From assembly GCF_009870125.1 (NCBI RefSeq), contig NC_046683.1, forward strand, positions 3,472,001-3,536,000: a stretch of 64,000 bases of DNA, written 5' to 3'. A program made the translations under genes and the position numbers. The stretch comes from Drosophila pseudoobscura. Taxonomy: Eukaryota > Arthropoda > Insecta > Diptera > Drosophilidae. Shown piece after piece: positions 1 to 63,499 of this stretch. How positions within the stretch are numbered: position 1 is the first letter of the stretch; each line of letters begins with the position of its first letter. The notes under the pieces are model-generated. The model had not been told where the DNA came from, did not search any database, and was given only the letters and a program-made list of their open reading frames with translations.

Positions 1-214
1 AGTTTTCACTGAATATTTCGACCGTTTTAAGCTACACTTTTTGCTCCGCAGCAGCACATTCGTGTGTTCGTATGTGTGTGTGTGAGGGGTTGTTGTTAGC
101 AACTTTATTTAGCAAGAGCAACAAAACAGCACACGGCACAATGTGTTGTCAAACCGAAAAAAAACAATAGTCTATAATAAACTCTACACGGTTACTACGC
201 ATTTTCTACATAAC

Positions 215-425
215 GGAAGGAAAAGCAGGGTGTGGACAACAGCCAACACGGCCCAGAAAATGCAATGCATGCAAGGTGGAATGCACCCCATTTGCACAAT
301 ATACCTTGTCAATTTGCCTTCAAGGTATGTTGTCCTCACACGCGAGGTGATGTTCGTACGCAAATTGCAATTTGCTTTGGCGGTTTCTGCCTGTTGTCCA
401 TACCCCTTGTTATAGCCCATTCACA
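215..425. repeat. dispersed repeat, left copy (related to 58365-58700)
   Basis: A block of roughly 200 bp begins with a GGTGTGGACAACAG segment, passes through a GCCCAGAAAATGCAA core and ends near TTCGTACG and GCCTGTTGT. The same ordered landmarks occur at 58365-58700, where the first part is duplicated. I see no open frame that is kept between the copies, so this looks like a noncoding dispersed element or a shared regulatory module. The family was not identified. Confidence 0.7.
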
Positions 426-616
426 ATTGCGACTCATTTTTTCGTCTGACCGTCAGAAATATACAAAAATATACCGTCTCGTTTTCAAATGATACCATAA
501 ATATACTGATGAAAAACGAACTTAGTCCACTTTACGGGCTCTGTTTTTTTGGATTGTGTCTGAAATTAGGTTTAAGCGAGAAGAAATCTCAAAAAAAGAA
601 AATCCCAAGAAACGGC
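426..616. other. short AT-rich spacer upstream of the COMMD10-type gene
   Basis: Nothing with coding character is visible here. The stretch leads from the dispersed repeat into the DRE-containing promoter of the downstream plus-strand gene. Confidence 0.5.
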
Positions 617-665
617 TATCGATACTATCGACCGAGTATGGGAAAGTGGCAACACTGGCACCAGC
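617..665 (+). promoter_or_regulatory. DRE-type core promoter of the COMMD10-like gene
   Basis: A perfect DRE (TATCGATA) at 617-624 is followed by a second half-site (TATCGAC), a TGGCAACACTGGC box at 647-659 that resembles fly Motif 1 or 7, and an E-box CAGCTG. This combination is typical of fly housekeeping promoters and lies 50-95 bp before the proposed start codon at 711. The transcription start itself cannot be placed from sequence. Confidence 0.6.
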
Positions 666-710
666 TGACTAATAATAATAATAATAAACCGAATAAACAA
701 AAGCGGGGAC

Positions 711-1505
711 ATGAGCATAAACTGGATAAAAATTACGGAACGGTAAATAGAAACCAAACTGAGTTGTTCCCCGTCCCTTCAGAGTGCCTTTATCCACCCA
801 ATCAGGGCCCGAGAGGGTATAAAAATCATCAATGCCCTGCCGTACGACACCTTTAACACGGTGCTGTGGTACACCCATCGGCAGATGAGCCCCAGCGCAA
901 CGGCTGCAGCCCCGACGAGCACCGTGGGCACCAGCGTCACCACCACGGAGCGGGCCGACAGCATCGCCGAGGACACACCCACCAGCAGCAATGAGCCGGA
1001 GTACACGCTGGAGGAGCTGGAGCGGCTGGTGGGCGTGCCGCGTGCCGACTTTTTGCTGCTAATCAAAACATTCTCGTACATCCTGCGTCGCATCTCCACG
1101 TTCATCATTAAGCCGAGTCTGCTGCAGCGCGAGCTGCGCGAGAAGCTCCAGCTGGAGGACGAGGCCAAGATCGATGCCATTCTGCGGCTGTGGGTGCGCG
1201 AGGCGACTCCGATCATGGAGAATCTGGCCAGTCCGCGCTACGAGTCAAATGTGGTCGAGGACGTGGCCTGGAAGCTGCACGTAGAGGTCTCCTCGCATTG
1301 CCAGCAACGCGACAAGACGCCAATAGGCGTGCTGCAGTTGCGAACAGCAGCTGGAGAGGACATTAGTTCAGAGATGACACACCCGGAGCTATTGCAGCTC
1401 TACAATCAGTTTGAACAGATTCAAGCCGAGCTGGATGCCACGCTGGCCATGACGGAAACAGCTCCAGCCTCTGGTGCAGCCAGTAGCAGTGGCAGTGTCC
1501 AGTAG
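711..1505 (+). CDS. Vlet: COMM domain-containing protein 10-like (two exons: 711-742 and 806-1505)
   Basis: This encodes a COMM-domain protein of the COMMD10 type. COMMD proteins assemble into the Commander/CCC endosomal sorting complex and also affect NF-kB and transport; that is family knowledge. The start ATG (711) opens an 11-codon exon, and a GTAAAT donor at 743 joins an acceptor at 805 through a 63-bp intron. The joined product is 243 aa. It begins MSINWIKITER and continues AREGIKIINALPYDTFN, which aligns with the helical N-terminus of human COMMD10 (the SLINAI region). The C-terminal half contains the COMM domain: a W-K-L-H-V-E strand near residue 150, GVLQL, and a final amphipathic helix LLQLYNQFEQIQAELDATL. 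An A/T/S-rich linker lies at about residues 36-65. An acceptor at 784 also keeps frame but gives an unlikely 42-bp intron. The symbol is given from memory of the fly COMMD10 homologue Valette. Confidence 0.85.
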
Positions 1506-1670
1506 GAGATCATTCCCCTTGCCATTTTATCTGTTATGACCAGGGAAACTGCCTCACCTCAATGGTATCTTCCTACTTATAAATATGCTTTATATTCCAC
1601 AATATGTATTCAAATTGTGAGAGATACCCTGTTAAACCTATCTTTAAATAGTTCTTAGAACAAAATCTAC

Positions 1671-1676
1671 AATAAA
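1671..1676 (+). terminator. poly(A) signal of the COMMD10-like gene
   Basis: AATAAA lies 166 bp after the stop codon and is the first canonical signal downstream, so the 3' UTR is probably under 200 bp. Confidence 0.65.
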
Positions 1677-1699
1677 TTAACCCAAACGCCAAACATTTG

Positions 1700-3753
1700 C
1701 ACCCCCTCTGAAGCGAAAGCGAAAGCGGATACGGAAATGGAATATTGAAACACAATGTTACACATTTTACAGTACACTTTAATGGTTGTTGCCGCATGCG
1801 TTCTTTGCTTTTCTGTTTGTTCATTTTTCGAGTTTTCGCGATTTTCGTCTGTTCATATAATTCTACTGATAAACATTACAAATTATTACAATGATATATA
1901 TTTTATATATGTCTATATTGTATGTATGTATGTATATGTATATGCATATGTATGTATTTCATGTACGACTATATATATATACGCATACAAGTCGGCTTTA
2001 TGTTAGTAGGGGTAGGGTGTGTGTGGGGGGGTAGTACTATATATTCGGATATTCATGCATTATACAGACTTTTCTTTCATAGTTGTTTCATCTTTGTATG
2101 CATGGGGGGGGGGGGGGGGGGGGTGGGTTCCTCCTTTCGTTGTCTCTTCTGTATCGCTTTCTTTGCACTAATCTAGAAGCAAAACTATTATTGATTTCTA
2201 TTGCACCTTTCTATTGTGTCTCTCTTCTGTCTCACAGTTTTTTCGGTTAAACATTTTAACTAACTTCTTATGTGTTCTTTTGTTCTTACATTTATTTGGA
2301 CAAATAAATAAAGTACAAAAATGTATGCAAATTATTTGGACTACAATTTCTATTAGTTAATGTATTTATTTTTTTTTTTTGTTTTTTCCTTTTTCTATTG
2401 GTATAACAGTCGGGGGTGTATCTGTTCTGTATGGGTTCTGTTCGTTTAGGCTTTGGCACCGGCTGTCTGGCAACAGCCCTCTCTCTATATGAGTGGGTAC
2501 TAATATTTTCCCCCTCGCTCTCTCTCTCTCTCTCTCTATAGTCTACAGTTTTTCGTGGGATTCTTCTGTTGGTAAATGATTATCGCCTTCAAAAATGCGT
2601 TGGTCATTCGTTATTCGTTATTTGTTATTTGTTGTGCTGCATCCATATCGTAACCATATCGGTTTCCTGGTTGTCTTTGTTTTACTTCTGCATCGGTGTT
2701 TTAAATTACGTTTGTTTTTACTTTTTTGTAACGTGTTTTGATTGATCTGATGGGTCCATTCTATAGTTAAGTGAGCGCCAAATTCAAAATATAAAGTATA
2801 AAGAGTATTTTGTTGTTTGTTTTTCAATAAAATGTAATTTTAAACACAAAAGACTATAAGTAGCACATAGTACATACACATAAGGTTTATAAAATTGTAC
2901 AAATAATAATATAAAAAAAAAACATGCATACATATTGTATATGTGGGGAGGAATAAAATAAAAAATCAAAAATAAAAAAACTATACAATTAATGTTGCAA
3001 ACATTTTCGTTTAAAAACTATGTAACTCAATTAATTATTGCATTGTGTATTTGTTTTTAGGGTTGTTTTTTGTTGTTGCTGTTTTGTTTGTTGTTTTTGT
3101 GCGGTCTATAGTTTAGTTTTTAGTTTCGTTTACGATCTAGTATTAGGCATATTGTTTATCCAGTATCTATATAGGTCTTTATATCGTATTTTGTATGCTT
3201 GTGTGTATATGTTTAAAAAAAAACGTAAAACATTTAGCGCTTTGCTCGTCACAATACATACATTACTTATATATCCACTAACATTAGGTGTACAAAAAAA
3301 ATTGGAAGATACATATACAAATATCAAATTGTGGCTAGCGTAAAAATACAATCATCTGTATCCTTCCATTCTTTCTTCATCTTGTAGTTGTTGTTGTTGA
3401 AGCAGCAATTACAATTACATATATATTAGATATAGATTTGTAGTACATACACATATATATAGTATATAAAATGTATAAATTGATGCGTGTTTGGCGAGAT
3501 TGCTGCATTCCCATTCGATAGATCTGTTGTAGATCGGTGTAAAGTAGTGTAGTACATATATATATATATATATATATATTGTATATTGTATATTGTATAT
3601 CCAAGTATTAATATCAAGCGTTGATCATCGATTCCATTCCACTCCTCATCTCTTAAGTAAATAATAATGTACGATAGTTTTGCCACATGATGGTTGGGTT
3701 GGTTTGGGTTGAGTTGGGTTCGGTTCTGTTTCGGTTGAGTTATTGGGGGCCTC
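1700..3753 (-). other. convergent 3' region, probable Ptp10D 3' UTR
   Basis: About 2 kb of strongly AT-rich DNA separates the two convergent genes. It has TATA/TGTA microsatellites (1920-1985 and 3555-3600), a run of 20 G at 2104-2123, CT repeats near 2520 and long T runs. Possible minus-strand poly(A) signals (TTTATT on the plus strand) occur near 2290 and 2360. No conserved open frame is visible. Long 3' UTRs are usual for fly neural receptor genes, so assigning this stretch to Ptp10D is inference. Confidence 0.45.
2104..2123. repeat. homopolymer of 20 G
   Basis: An uninterrupted G20 run, followed by TGGG. On the strand of the Ptp10D transcript this would be C20. It could also be a sequencing length artefact. 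Confidence 0.9.
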
Positions 3754-55800
<52,047 letters not shown>

Positions 55801-58340
55801 TTTGTGGCCGTCGTTTTGGCTTTTTGTTGTTGCTGCTGTCTGTCGCTTCTCTTCTGTGTGTGGCTCTCTCTCTCTCTCTCTCGCTCTCTCGGTAGCTGGT
55901 AGCTGTTTGTTGTTGCTGTTGCTTTTGTTTACACTCTGAATTGTTTCGTTTCTTAGTTTCTTTCAATTTTTGGCATTTTCAGCACGAGTTTAGTTTTTAC
56001 TTTTATTAAATGCATCATTTAAGGAATTTCTTTCGTTTTTAGTTGATTTTTTGGTTTGGTTTGAAATTCGATGGCTTTTTCGGGGGGCTGTCTGCAAAAG
56101 AGAGACTTCCAATGAGGTAATGGTACAGGGAGAGTCGCTCTCACGCGCTCGCGAGAGCAAAAGAGAGAAGAAAAAACAACAGTTTTCAAGCTGAGCTTTG
56201 GTTTGCTTTGGTTACGGTTGCCAAGCTTTCGCCTTACGATCAGATCTCTCTCCCTCTCTCTCTCTCTGTGTTTTTGCTTGTGCGTGTGTGTAGAATGCCC
56301 TCCACCCCCTTTTTGCACACAGAAATACATAGTCGTTAATTGAAGTGCACGCACCATCCTACAGCCACCGCCGCCCCTCGCCCAGAAACACCTTCAGTCT
56401 TTGGCTGACGTCAGCGAAAGCTTTGCTTTTATGAAATATTTAAATGCAAAATGCAAAAAAAGGAACCACACAAGTATAAATAAAATAAACAAATAATTAA
56501 AACACTAAAAGCAAAAACCAGTTTTGCAAGGGTATACACTTTGCAGGCCCAAAGAGGGTCACATGATTTGGAGCCACAGCTTGGGGATCACTCAAGAAGT
56601 AATTTTTGTAAAGAGCAAAACAATCAAAAGACTTGTTTTTTGTATGCAAAAAATGAACGTTTCTGTTGGCATCCTAAGCGCCCACACTTAAGACCGCAAT
56701 TAGTTGATTTATAACCATTAAATACTCCTTTTTGCATTTGACCTAAATCGTCTGATCTGAGCAGGGTATCTTCGTCTTCGGTTTGCCTCAAAATCAGGTC
56801 TTTTCCTTTCCTTCGTTTTGTGAAGTGTGGCCTAGGGTCGTGTTTAGGTTTTTTTTGTGGTTGTTGTCGCCATGCTAAAAAAAAAACAACACCAAAAAGA
56901 CCTTCAACTTAAGTTTTCTGCTGAGAGCCGACACACAGAGAGAGAGAGAGAGATAGCGAGGGATAGAGAGCAGCTTGAGATGGATTGCCAGAGATGGAAG
57001 ATTGCATTGATTACGGCACTGATTGATCTTTGGGATCTCTAGCGGGGAGCCACAAAGAGAGACAGATGGAGAGGGTGAGCTGGCAAGCATTGTACAGCTA
57101 TGAAGTGCAGTAAAAAAACAAAAACAAAAATCTACCTACAAAAGCTCATTAAAATAAAAAAGTAAAACAAGTTTTAGTTGTGTGCTCTCTCGCTCTGCAC
57201 CAGGTATAATGTTTATTCCAAGAGGAATGGCATCTACAGGAACTAAAAACCTACTAAAACTATGGAACTTCAATGGAACCCTTCCTAAATCCCTATAGGC
57301 TTCCGACGAGATCTGCAAAGGGTATCTCCCGACTCATCTCTTTTGTGCCGCTGTTCCTCCACCTGAATGTGGGACAGACAGAACCGGAGGAGACAGACAA
57401 GTTTCTGCATTATTATGGATTATTTATCATTCATAAAAAGTTCATGGACTGTGCTTTCGGCATTTCTTCAATTACCAAAAAACAACAAAAACAAGCACAA
57501 GACACAGGAAGTGGAGAAATTTTCATTCAAATTCAAGCACACACACACGCACGCACACACACACACACACAACTAATGGAACACAGAGAAAAAGAGAGGA
57601 AAAGACAATTGCTAAAAACACGCTGGTTGTGGGTGAGGAGAAGGTGTGCAGGCGGAGGAGGATGAGGATGGATGCTGGGCAAATGGCAGTGTGAGAGGGG
57701 GGCAGGGCGAGGGTGGGCGCGAGAGAAAGCAACGGCATGCCAAAAAACGACTGCCGCCGGGTTGCGTAGGTGTCGCTACTTCTGTTTTTGTTGTTGCCGC
57801 TGCTGCGACGCACTGTAGACCGCACACACACATACCAGTCTGAACCAACAAAAAAAAAAGAAAACAACTCTCAATTTCTGCTTTTACTTTAAGCTTAATT
57901 CAGCGTTTCGTTTCGTTTCTTACATTTTCCAATGCGCAACAACAACAACAAATGATTCATGTATTAACGGGCCAAAAAACCAGGTTGTCTTAACCCTCTC
58001 GCGACATCTTGGGATTCAACAAACACACACACCAATATTAGTTGAACAAAATTTTTTGTACATTTTCGCGTTCAAAACATTTCTGTGGTAAACCGTTGAA
58101 GACGAAGAAGAAAACAACAACAAAAAAACGTACCAACACGAACACACACAGACGCAACGCGCGCGCACACATACACTGGCATAAACAGCGTCAGAGTCGG
58201 CGAGCGGACGGACGGGACGACGACGACGACAACGGCGGTAACAGCAGAAATTTAGAAAAAATTCGACACTATTTCTGTGCTTCCATGTCCGCGGCCCGTT
58301 CATTCATGTTCACATTTGGGGGGCTGCAAGGCCGTTTCAT
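55801..58340 (-). promoter_or_regulatory. probable Ptp10D 5' UTR and promoter region
   Basis: Upstream of the start codon lie TC tracts (55866-55890, 56245-56268), a GCGCTCGCGAGAGC palindromic patch (56143-56156), CA repeats (57538-57572) and, at 58190-58260, a CG-rich block that reads on the minus strand as GTCGTCGTCGTCCCGTCCG and the like, typical of fly 5' leaders. A GTACGT donor-like site follows on the minus strand near 58133. Exact exon limits are not visible. Confidence 0.4.
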
Positions 58341-58364
58341 TCAAATCCGCCTGCTGGGAACTTG

Positions 58365-58700
58365 TTGTGGAAAAGAGGGTATGGACAGCAGGCAAGACGG
58401 CCCAGAAAATGCAACGCGAGCTAGGTAAAATCCACCCTTTTTCATAACATACCATGGAAGGAAGTTTATAAAATTTCCCCAATGGGAAATTTCTGGTGAA
58501 AAATGGGGTATGGACAACAGGGAAAACGGTTCAGAAAGTGCAACGCATGCAAGGTAAAATCGACCCCTTCTGCCTAACATACCATGCAGCAAACAGAAAG
58601 TCCGTTCTCATAGCATATTCTTGATCAAGCACGGTGAGGTAAGGTTCGTACGAGCCATGAAATTTCCCTTCGCTGTTTTCGCCTGTTGTTTATACCTTTC
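58365..58700. repeat. dispersed repeat, right copy, partly duplicated (related to 215-425)
   Basis: GGTATGGACARCAG plus the GAAARTGCAACGC core occurs twice, about 127 bp apart (58379 and 58506), each ending in CATAACATACCAT or CTAACATACCAT. The second copy continues through TTCGTACG to CGCCTGTTGTTTATACC as in the left copy. Confidence 0.8.
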
Positions 58701-58704
58701 CACT

Positions 58705-59530
58705 GACCAAAGAGAGCGTTTTTACTTATTTTTGCGTTTCAAATATGAGCTCACCCATTTTTAAACATGCTGAAAGCGTTTATGGCATATCAGATCTACG
58801 ATGAGGTTCGAATAGCATGATGTTTATGTTGTCGGGATGATATTGGTGCTTTCCATGATGATATAATACAAGGTGGTGTATTGCCTGTATTTCACGTCTT
58901 ATTTAATATGTCTTGTTTTGTTTTCTATACTTTTCGTTCCTTTTTGTTGCTGTGAAATATGTAACATCAAAATAAAAATAATTTTCATGTTGTTCTATTA
59001 TAGCTTATATTAAATCAGCGTTGTTAAAGAGCGTGTTGTTCCGTACCTTTTATTATTCTACCATGTGTGTTGATTGGCTGATCGATATTTGTTTGAAAAA
59101 AGATAACAATACATGTTTATTGGCGCGCCGGGTCTTGGTTTTAAAAGCAAAGGTCTATAACGTTTTCATAGGATTATGGCATGAGGAAACAGCTGTATTT
59201 GTGTGTAACCTATTGCGCGAACAGTGGTGCTGCCAGTGAATCGAACTCTATTCTGGCAATAAAGCTAATTTGGTTTGCAACTTTGATACGGAGAAAAGAA
59301 CTGAAAGCCCGTTCGACTTTAAATTTCAAATGGTTGCCAGCGCGCCAACTCAGTTTTCATGTGTGGAATAGTTGTGCTCTTCAGACACACGCATCAATCA
59401 ACTGCGCAAGCTCACCCCGCTCAGAGTTGCTTTCTCGACGGCTGGTATCGATACACTCCGATGTTTCGTGGCGGGCTTTGAGATAATTCAAATTGAAAAC
59501 GAAAAAAAAGAGTAAAAAGTCGCATATATT
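58705..59530 (-). promoter_or_regulatory. DRE-containing promoter-like region
   Basis: A perfect TATCGATA at 59446-59453, CAGCTG near 59191 and TGGTGCTGCCAGTG near 59226 are elements shared by fly housekeeping promoters. No gene starts nearby on the plus strand. It could be a distal promoter of Ptp10D or of an unannotated transcript. The 72-codon frame at 59021-59239 is not supported by anything else. Confidence 0.35.
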
Positions 59531-59534
59531 TATA

Positions 59535-61118
59535 ATTTATTGTTTATTAACACACACTCATTTGTGTGAACTGTTGTTTATGGTAATTATGAATAATTAT
59601 TGTTAATTACAGGCTATGCTTTAATTGCTAGAATTTAGCAAAGTTCCTAAACAAAAACGACATTACAGAATAATATTACATCGATTTTCACCGTTCCGAT
59701 ACGTTTTACAATTATTTCGACAAAACCAATTACGACAGCGCAACCAAATAAAAAAAAAACAAGAACAAAATTAATATTAAAATAAAAGAATGTTTTTTTG
59801 AAACCGAAAAGTGTTTAAAGAGCACAACTCCGTTCCGTACCCAAGGGATCGTACGATTCGCATTTTCAATGAACATTACAATTACGCACTAGACAAAACG
59901 AAACGCTCTAAAATAGAAGTAATCAAAAAAATGATTAAACAAATAAATTGAGCTACGCAAAAAAATATTTAGTAAAAGTTATGGATGCAAGGTATTATAT
60001 AAGAATAACTATAAACATTGAATTTCGCTATAAAAAAAAAACACACGCACAAAATCAAATAAAAACAATAAACGTGGCCGTGACAATCCCCCTCCCTCCC
60101 TTCCCCCACCCCACACATTCACCAACTAAACTCTTCCAAAAAAAAAAAACAAAAACAAAACAAACAAACGAAAAAACAGCCCATATCTGATAAGAACACT
60201 CTCTCTCTGCCTCAAGGACAATGGCAAAGGCTTTGATAATGGATGGAGGGGGAAGGGCGGATGGGAGAGGGGGGAGTACGAAAATCAGCCTTGGTCTCAA
60301 TTTCACTAACGCAACATTTGATCGGAACATTCGAAATTACAAATAAATTGATTATTTTGCTTTTTAAGCATACAATGTTGCCCAATTTTCGAGATAATGA
60401 ACTTGAAAACAAGACTCAAATTTTGAGAGAGATATGCATACTAGTGAAATTCTCTATGGCTCCGGCATATAGATTTCGACCATTTGTTTGTAACGCGCCT
60501 TCCCTCCTGCTTTTTGTATGGCTTCCATGGCAGATTGTCCCTTAACAGGGATGTTTCACTGTACTCCTCTATATCTTTCTCTCTCTGCCCCACTGGCTGA
60601 TCGCTCTCCATCCCCCCCCGCACACCATCAACACCTGTTCGCTCTCGCTCTCTCTATCTCTCACTCTCTCAGTGTTCGGATGAGTATTGCTTTGACATCT
60701 CTCTGAAGCCAGGCTTCGGACGTGGGTTAGAGTGAAACGGATGGATGACTGGACTGCACTGCACTGGGCTGTGTGTGGGTGGGTGGGTGTTTGGGTGGTG
60801 TGATTGATGCGATAGCGATAGGCTCGGATCGATTGGCATCAAATCGATGTTCTAACTGTTAATGAGTAGATATTGGGTGGTGGAGGGGAGGGAGCGAGTT
60901 TGTGGACCCGAACACTGGACGCACACACACACACACACTCACACATTCATGCATACATATATACACTATTCTATTTATTACATAACGATGCTAACAAAGT
61001 TTTTCTTTTCACTTGGAAGGCAAACAAGCATTTCACAACACTGGACATGGATCTTCCTTGGCCGCCACCGTCGCCTTTTCCTCCTGCGTCTTGCTCCTCC
61101 ACCACCTCATCCGTCTGG
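59535..61118 (-). other. Met 3' flank and probable 3' UTR
   Basis: AT-rich DNA with minus-strand AATAAA signals at about 59537-59552, CT tracts near 60590 and 60640, a GGGTGGGTGGGTG run (60777-60789) and CA repeats (60920-60940). No other gene seen. How much of this is transcribed with Met is unknown. Confidence 0.45.
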
Positions 61119-63499
61119 TCATTGCAGCGCACTCGTCAATGCCGCCCTCAGCTGAGTGGTTGTGGGCGTGGCCGGTGACTTGTGTAGCACACTGGGCCTC
61201 GCCTGAACAGCGGACTGGGACTGGGACTGGGACTGGTTCTGAGGATGGGTATGCGATTGCAGATGGAGGTGGGGAGGAGGCGGAGTATTACTATTGGGAT
61301 CGGGGGTATCCGGTATATCACCGCTGACACTGCTGGCGGGTGAGAGCATCGAGCTGGTTTCCGTCTCGCTTAAACAGCTGCTCAGCTGTCGGATGACCCC
61401 AGTGGCGGATTGCTCCCGCTGCAGCTGCTCCTGCTGCTCCCGCTGATAGAGAAACTTGCGGGCAGCCGTCACATTGACCACACTCACCGACTTCGAGATG
61501 GAATTCTTTACAGAACTGGGTGCTGGCGGCACCAGGGCCAACTGGTTCTGCGACTGGGACTGTGTGGGCGATGGGGCCATCTCCTCCAGGGTGAGCATGG
61601 TGGCCGACGAGGAGGCCGGTGAGCTATAGCCGTCGTCCAGCATGCTGGTATCCATCGGCTGCCCACCCCCGGACTCGGACTCCACGCTCTTTTGCAGATT
61701 CTCAATGAGGTACAGGACAATCCGTTCCAGCTGTTGGGGCGCCTGGGAGGCGGGCAGATCCGGACTGCTGCTCTGTGTCGGCACGTCCGCCTTGATGATG
61801 GTCGAGAACTTGTTCTTCATCTCCTGCACCTTCTGCCGTCCGGCCTCCTCGTCCAGCAACGTATTGACGCACAGGAATGAGTGCACCTTGTTGCTGCCGC
61901 GATCGATCTCCAGAAATCCCTTCGTATGCAGGTAGATGAAGCGGCCATTGCGCGACAGCAGACGGTAGCAGCTCTCGCCGTAGTCGCTGTTGCAGTCGTA
62001 CATCTGCCGCAGAGCCACAATCACCCAGCGGACATCGTCCAGATGCATGAAGCAGAAGGGACTGAGATTTCGCACCTGCAAAACAAAAGAGTGGCTGGTT
62101 TGGTGGGATTTTAGGGGGGTTTGGTGGGGTGGCACATTACCTCATCCTTCATGTAGCCCGCCACCAGGCCAATCCTTTGATCACAGTCAATGATGCTGCC
62201 GTCGATGAGGTGCCGCGTCCGATACTCCAGCTGGTACGGTTCCGGCTGGCGGTAGAGCAGACTGGAGCCGAAGTCCTCGCACTCGGGCGACTCTGCCCGG
62301 ACCCGATCCTCGCGCAGCACACGGGCCATGGCCACCAGGACGATGTCGTTGCCACTGATGCCATGCAGTGCCGCCTGGGCAATGGCATCGTGCTGGGGCA
62401 GGCAACCGGTGATGGCCGCCGCTGCTGCTGCTGCCGTCGCCTCGGCCGCTGCCGCCGCTGCTGCTGCGGCCGCTGCCAGCATATTGTTGTTGCGCGACCT
62501 TCGGATCAGCTGCGAGACAATTGGATAATTGGCGGCCGCCCCGCCCGTCAGCGAGGAGTCGCTGCGCCGAAAGCAGCCGTCGATCTTCACCAGCTCGTAC
62601 TGGCGGGTCGCCTCGGCGCGGGTGGAGGCGCGCGCCACACGAATGGTGAAGCAGCGCCGGTCCGAGCGTAGCCTCTCGTCGATGGCCGCCAGATGGGCAA
62701 TGGTACGGGGGCTGGGGCTGCGACGCGGGTAGAGCTCTTCGCAGTCGTCTTGGTCATCCGCTGGCATATCCTCGTTCTCCGGGTCCGCCTCCTCGTCGGC
62801 ATCCTCCTCCACATCGCTGTCCGAAACGGAGACCGATGTGGACGTCGAGCGGTGCTGCTGCTGCGGCTGTCGTTTCTGCGAATGCGTCGTCTGGCGCTGT
62901 TGATAGAACAGCGTCTCGATGTCGCGTGGAATGAGCTGCTGTCGGAGCAGGGCCTGGTCATCCGGATGCGTGATCTGCAGCAGATTCTGCCCATACAGAT
63001 CCGACTGGCAGTGGCCCAGCAGCTGCTCCACGCTGGAGGAGACCAGCACGATCTGGCCATTGCAGGTGATGGTAATGAAGCAGCTGTCGAGCAGCTGCAT
63101 CAGTGTGTCCGTCAGATGGAGACTGGGATTCTGTGTGCCGGCCGCCGCTGGACTGCCGCCGCTCGACTCCTGCGACGACACACCCTTCAGGCAGAGTATC
63201 CTCCGACGCCGTGTGGCCGACTTGCCGAACACATACTGCAGCCGGAGGCCGTGGGCGGCGAAGCGCAGGACGGCCGTCTTGTCCAGGCGGCGCGAGGATT
63301 CGGCTGCATGTGGCACCATGGTGGCCAGCTCCTGGATGCTGGCATTGAGCTTGTCCCGGCGCTGCTTTTCGGCCAGATTTCGGGCCTCTCGGCCATTGGC
63401 TGCCTCCGAGGCAGCCGCCGCCGCTCCTGAGCCGGAGCCCACGGCAGCTGCTGCGACGTCTACGGCGGCAGCGGCTGTTGCTGTCTCTGCTGCGGCCAT
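61119..63499 (-). CDS. Met: Met (Methoprene-tolerant), bHLH-PAS juvenile hormone receptor (exons 63499-62141 and 62075-61119)
   Basis: A nuclear juvenile hormone receptor. With the coactivator Taiman it activates Kr-h1 and other hormone targets (known for the family). Two exons flank a 65-bp phase-0 intron (donor GTAATG, acceptor TTTGCAG) inside PAS-B, between GYMKDE and VRNLSPF. The product is 771 aa. An Ala/Gly/Ser-rich N-terminus precedes the bHLH (about 37-91) with NGREARNLAEKQRRDKLN and LRLQYVFGKS. PAS-A begins near residue 130 (LTDTLMQLLDSCF) with GHCQSDLYGQNLLQITHPDD. An acidic insert and an Ala-rich insert (12 and 8 Ala) lie between the PAS domains. PAS-B, the hormone-binding domain, includes YQLEYRTRHLIDGSIIDCDQ and SPFCFMHLDDVRWV. 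The C-terminus has a Ser/Gln-rich activation region. The paralogue gce normally has more introns; few introns and the Ptp10D neighbour favour Met. The fly Met is about 716 aa as I recall. Confidence 0.95.
62076..62140 (-). other. Met intron (65 bp)
   Basis: GT-AG intron with a pyrimidine-rich TTTTGTTTTGCAG end. Reading through it keeps one frame open briefly, which creates a misleading overlap of two open frames. Confidence 0.9.

Noticed and set aside
711..805. Acceptor at 784 for the COMMD10-like gene
   Set aside because: Keeps frame but needs a 42-bp intron and adds residues that do not fit COMMD10; the 63-bp intron fits both size and homology.
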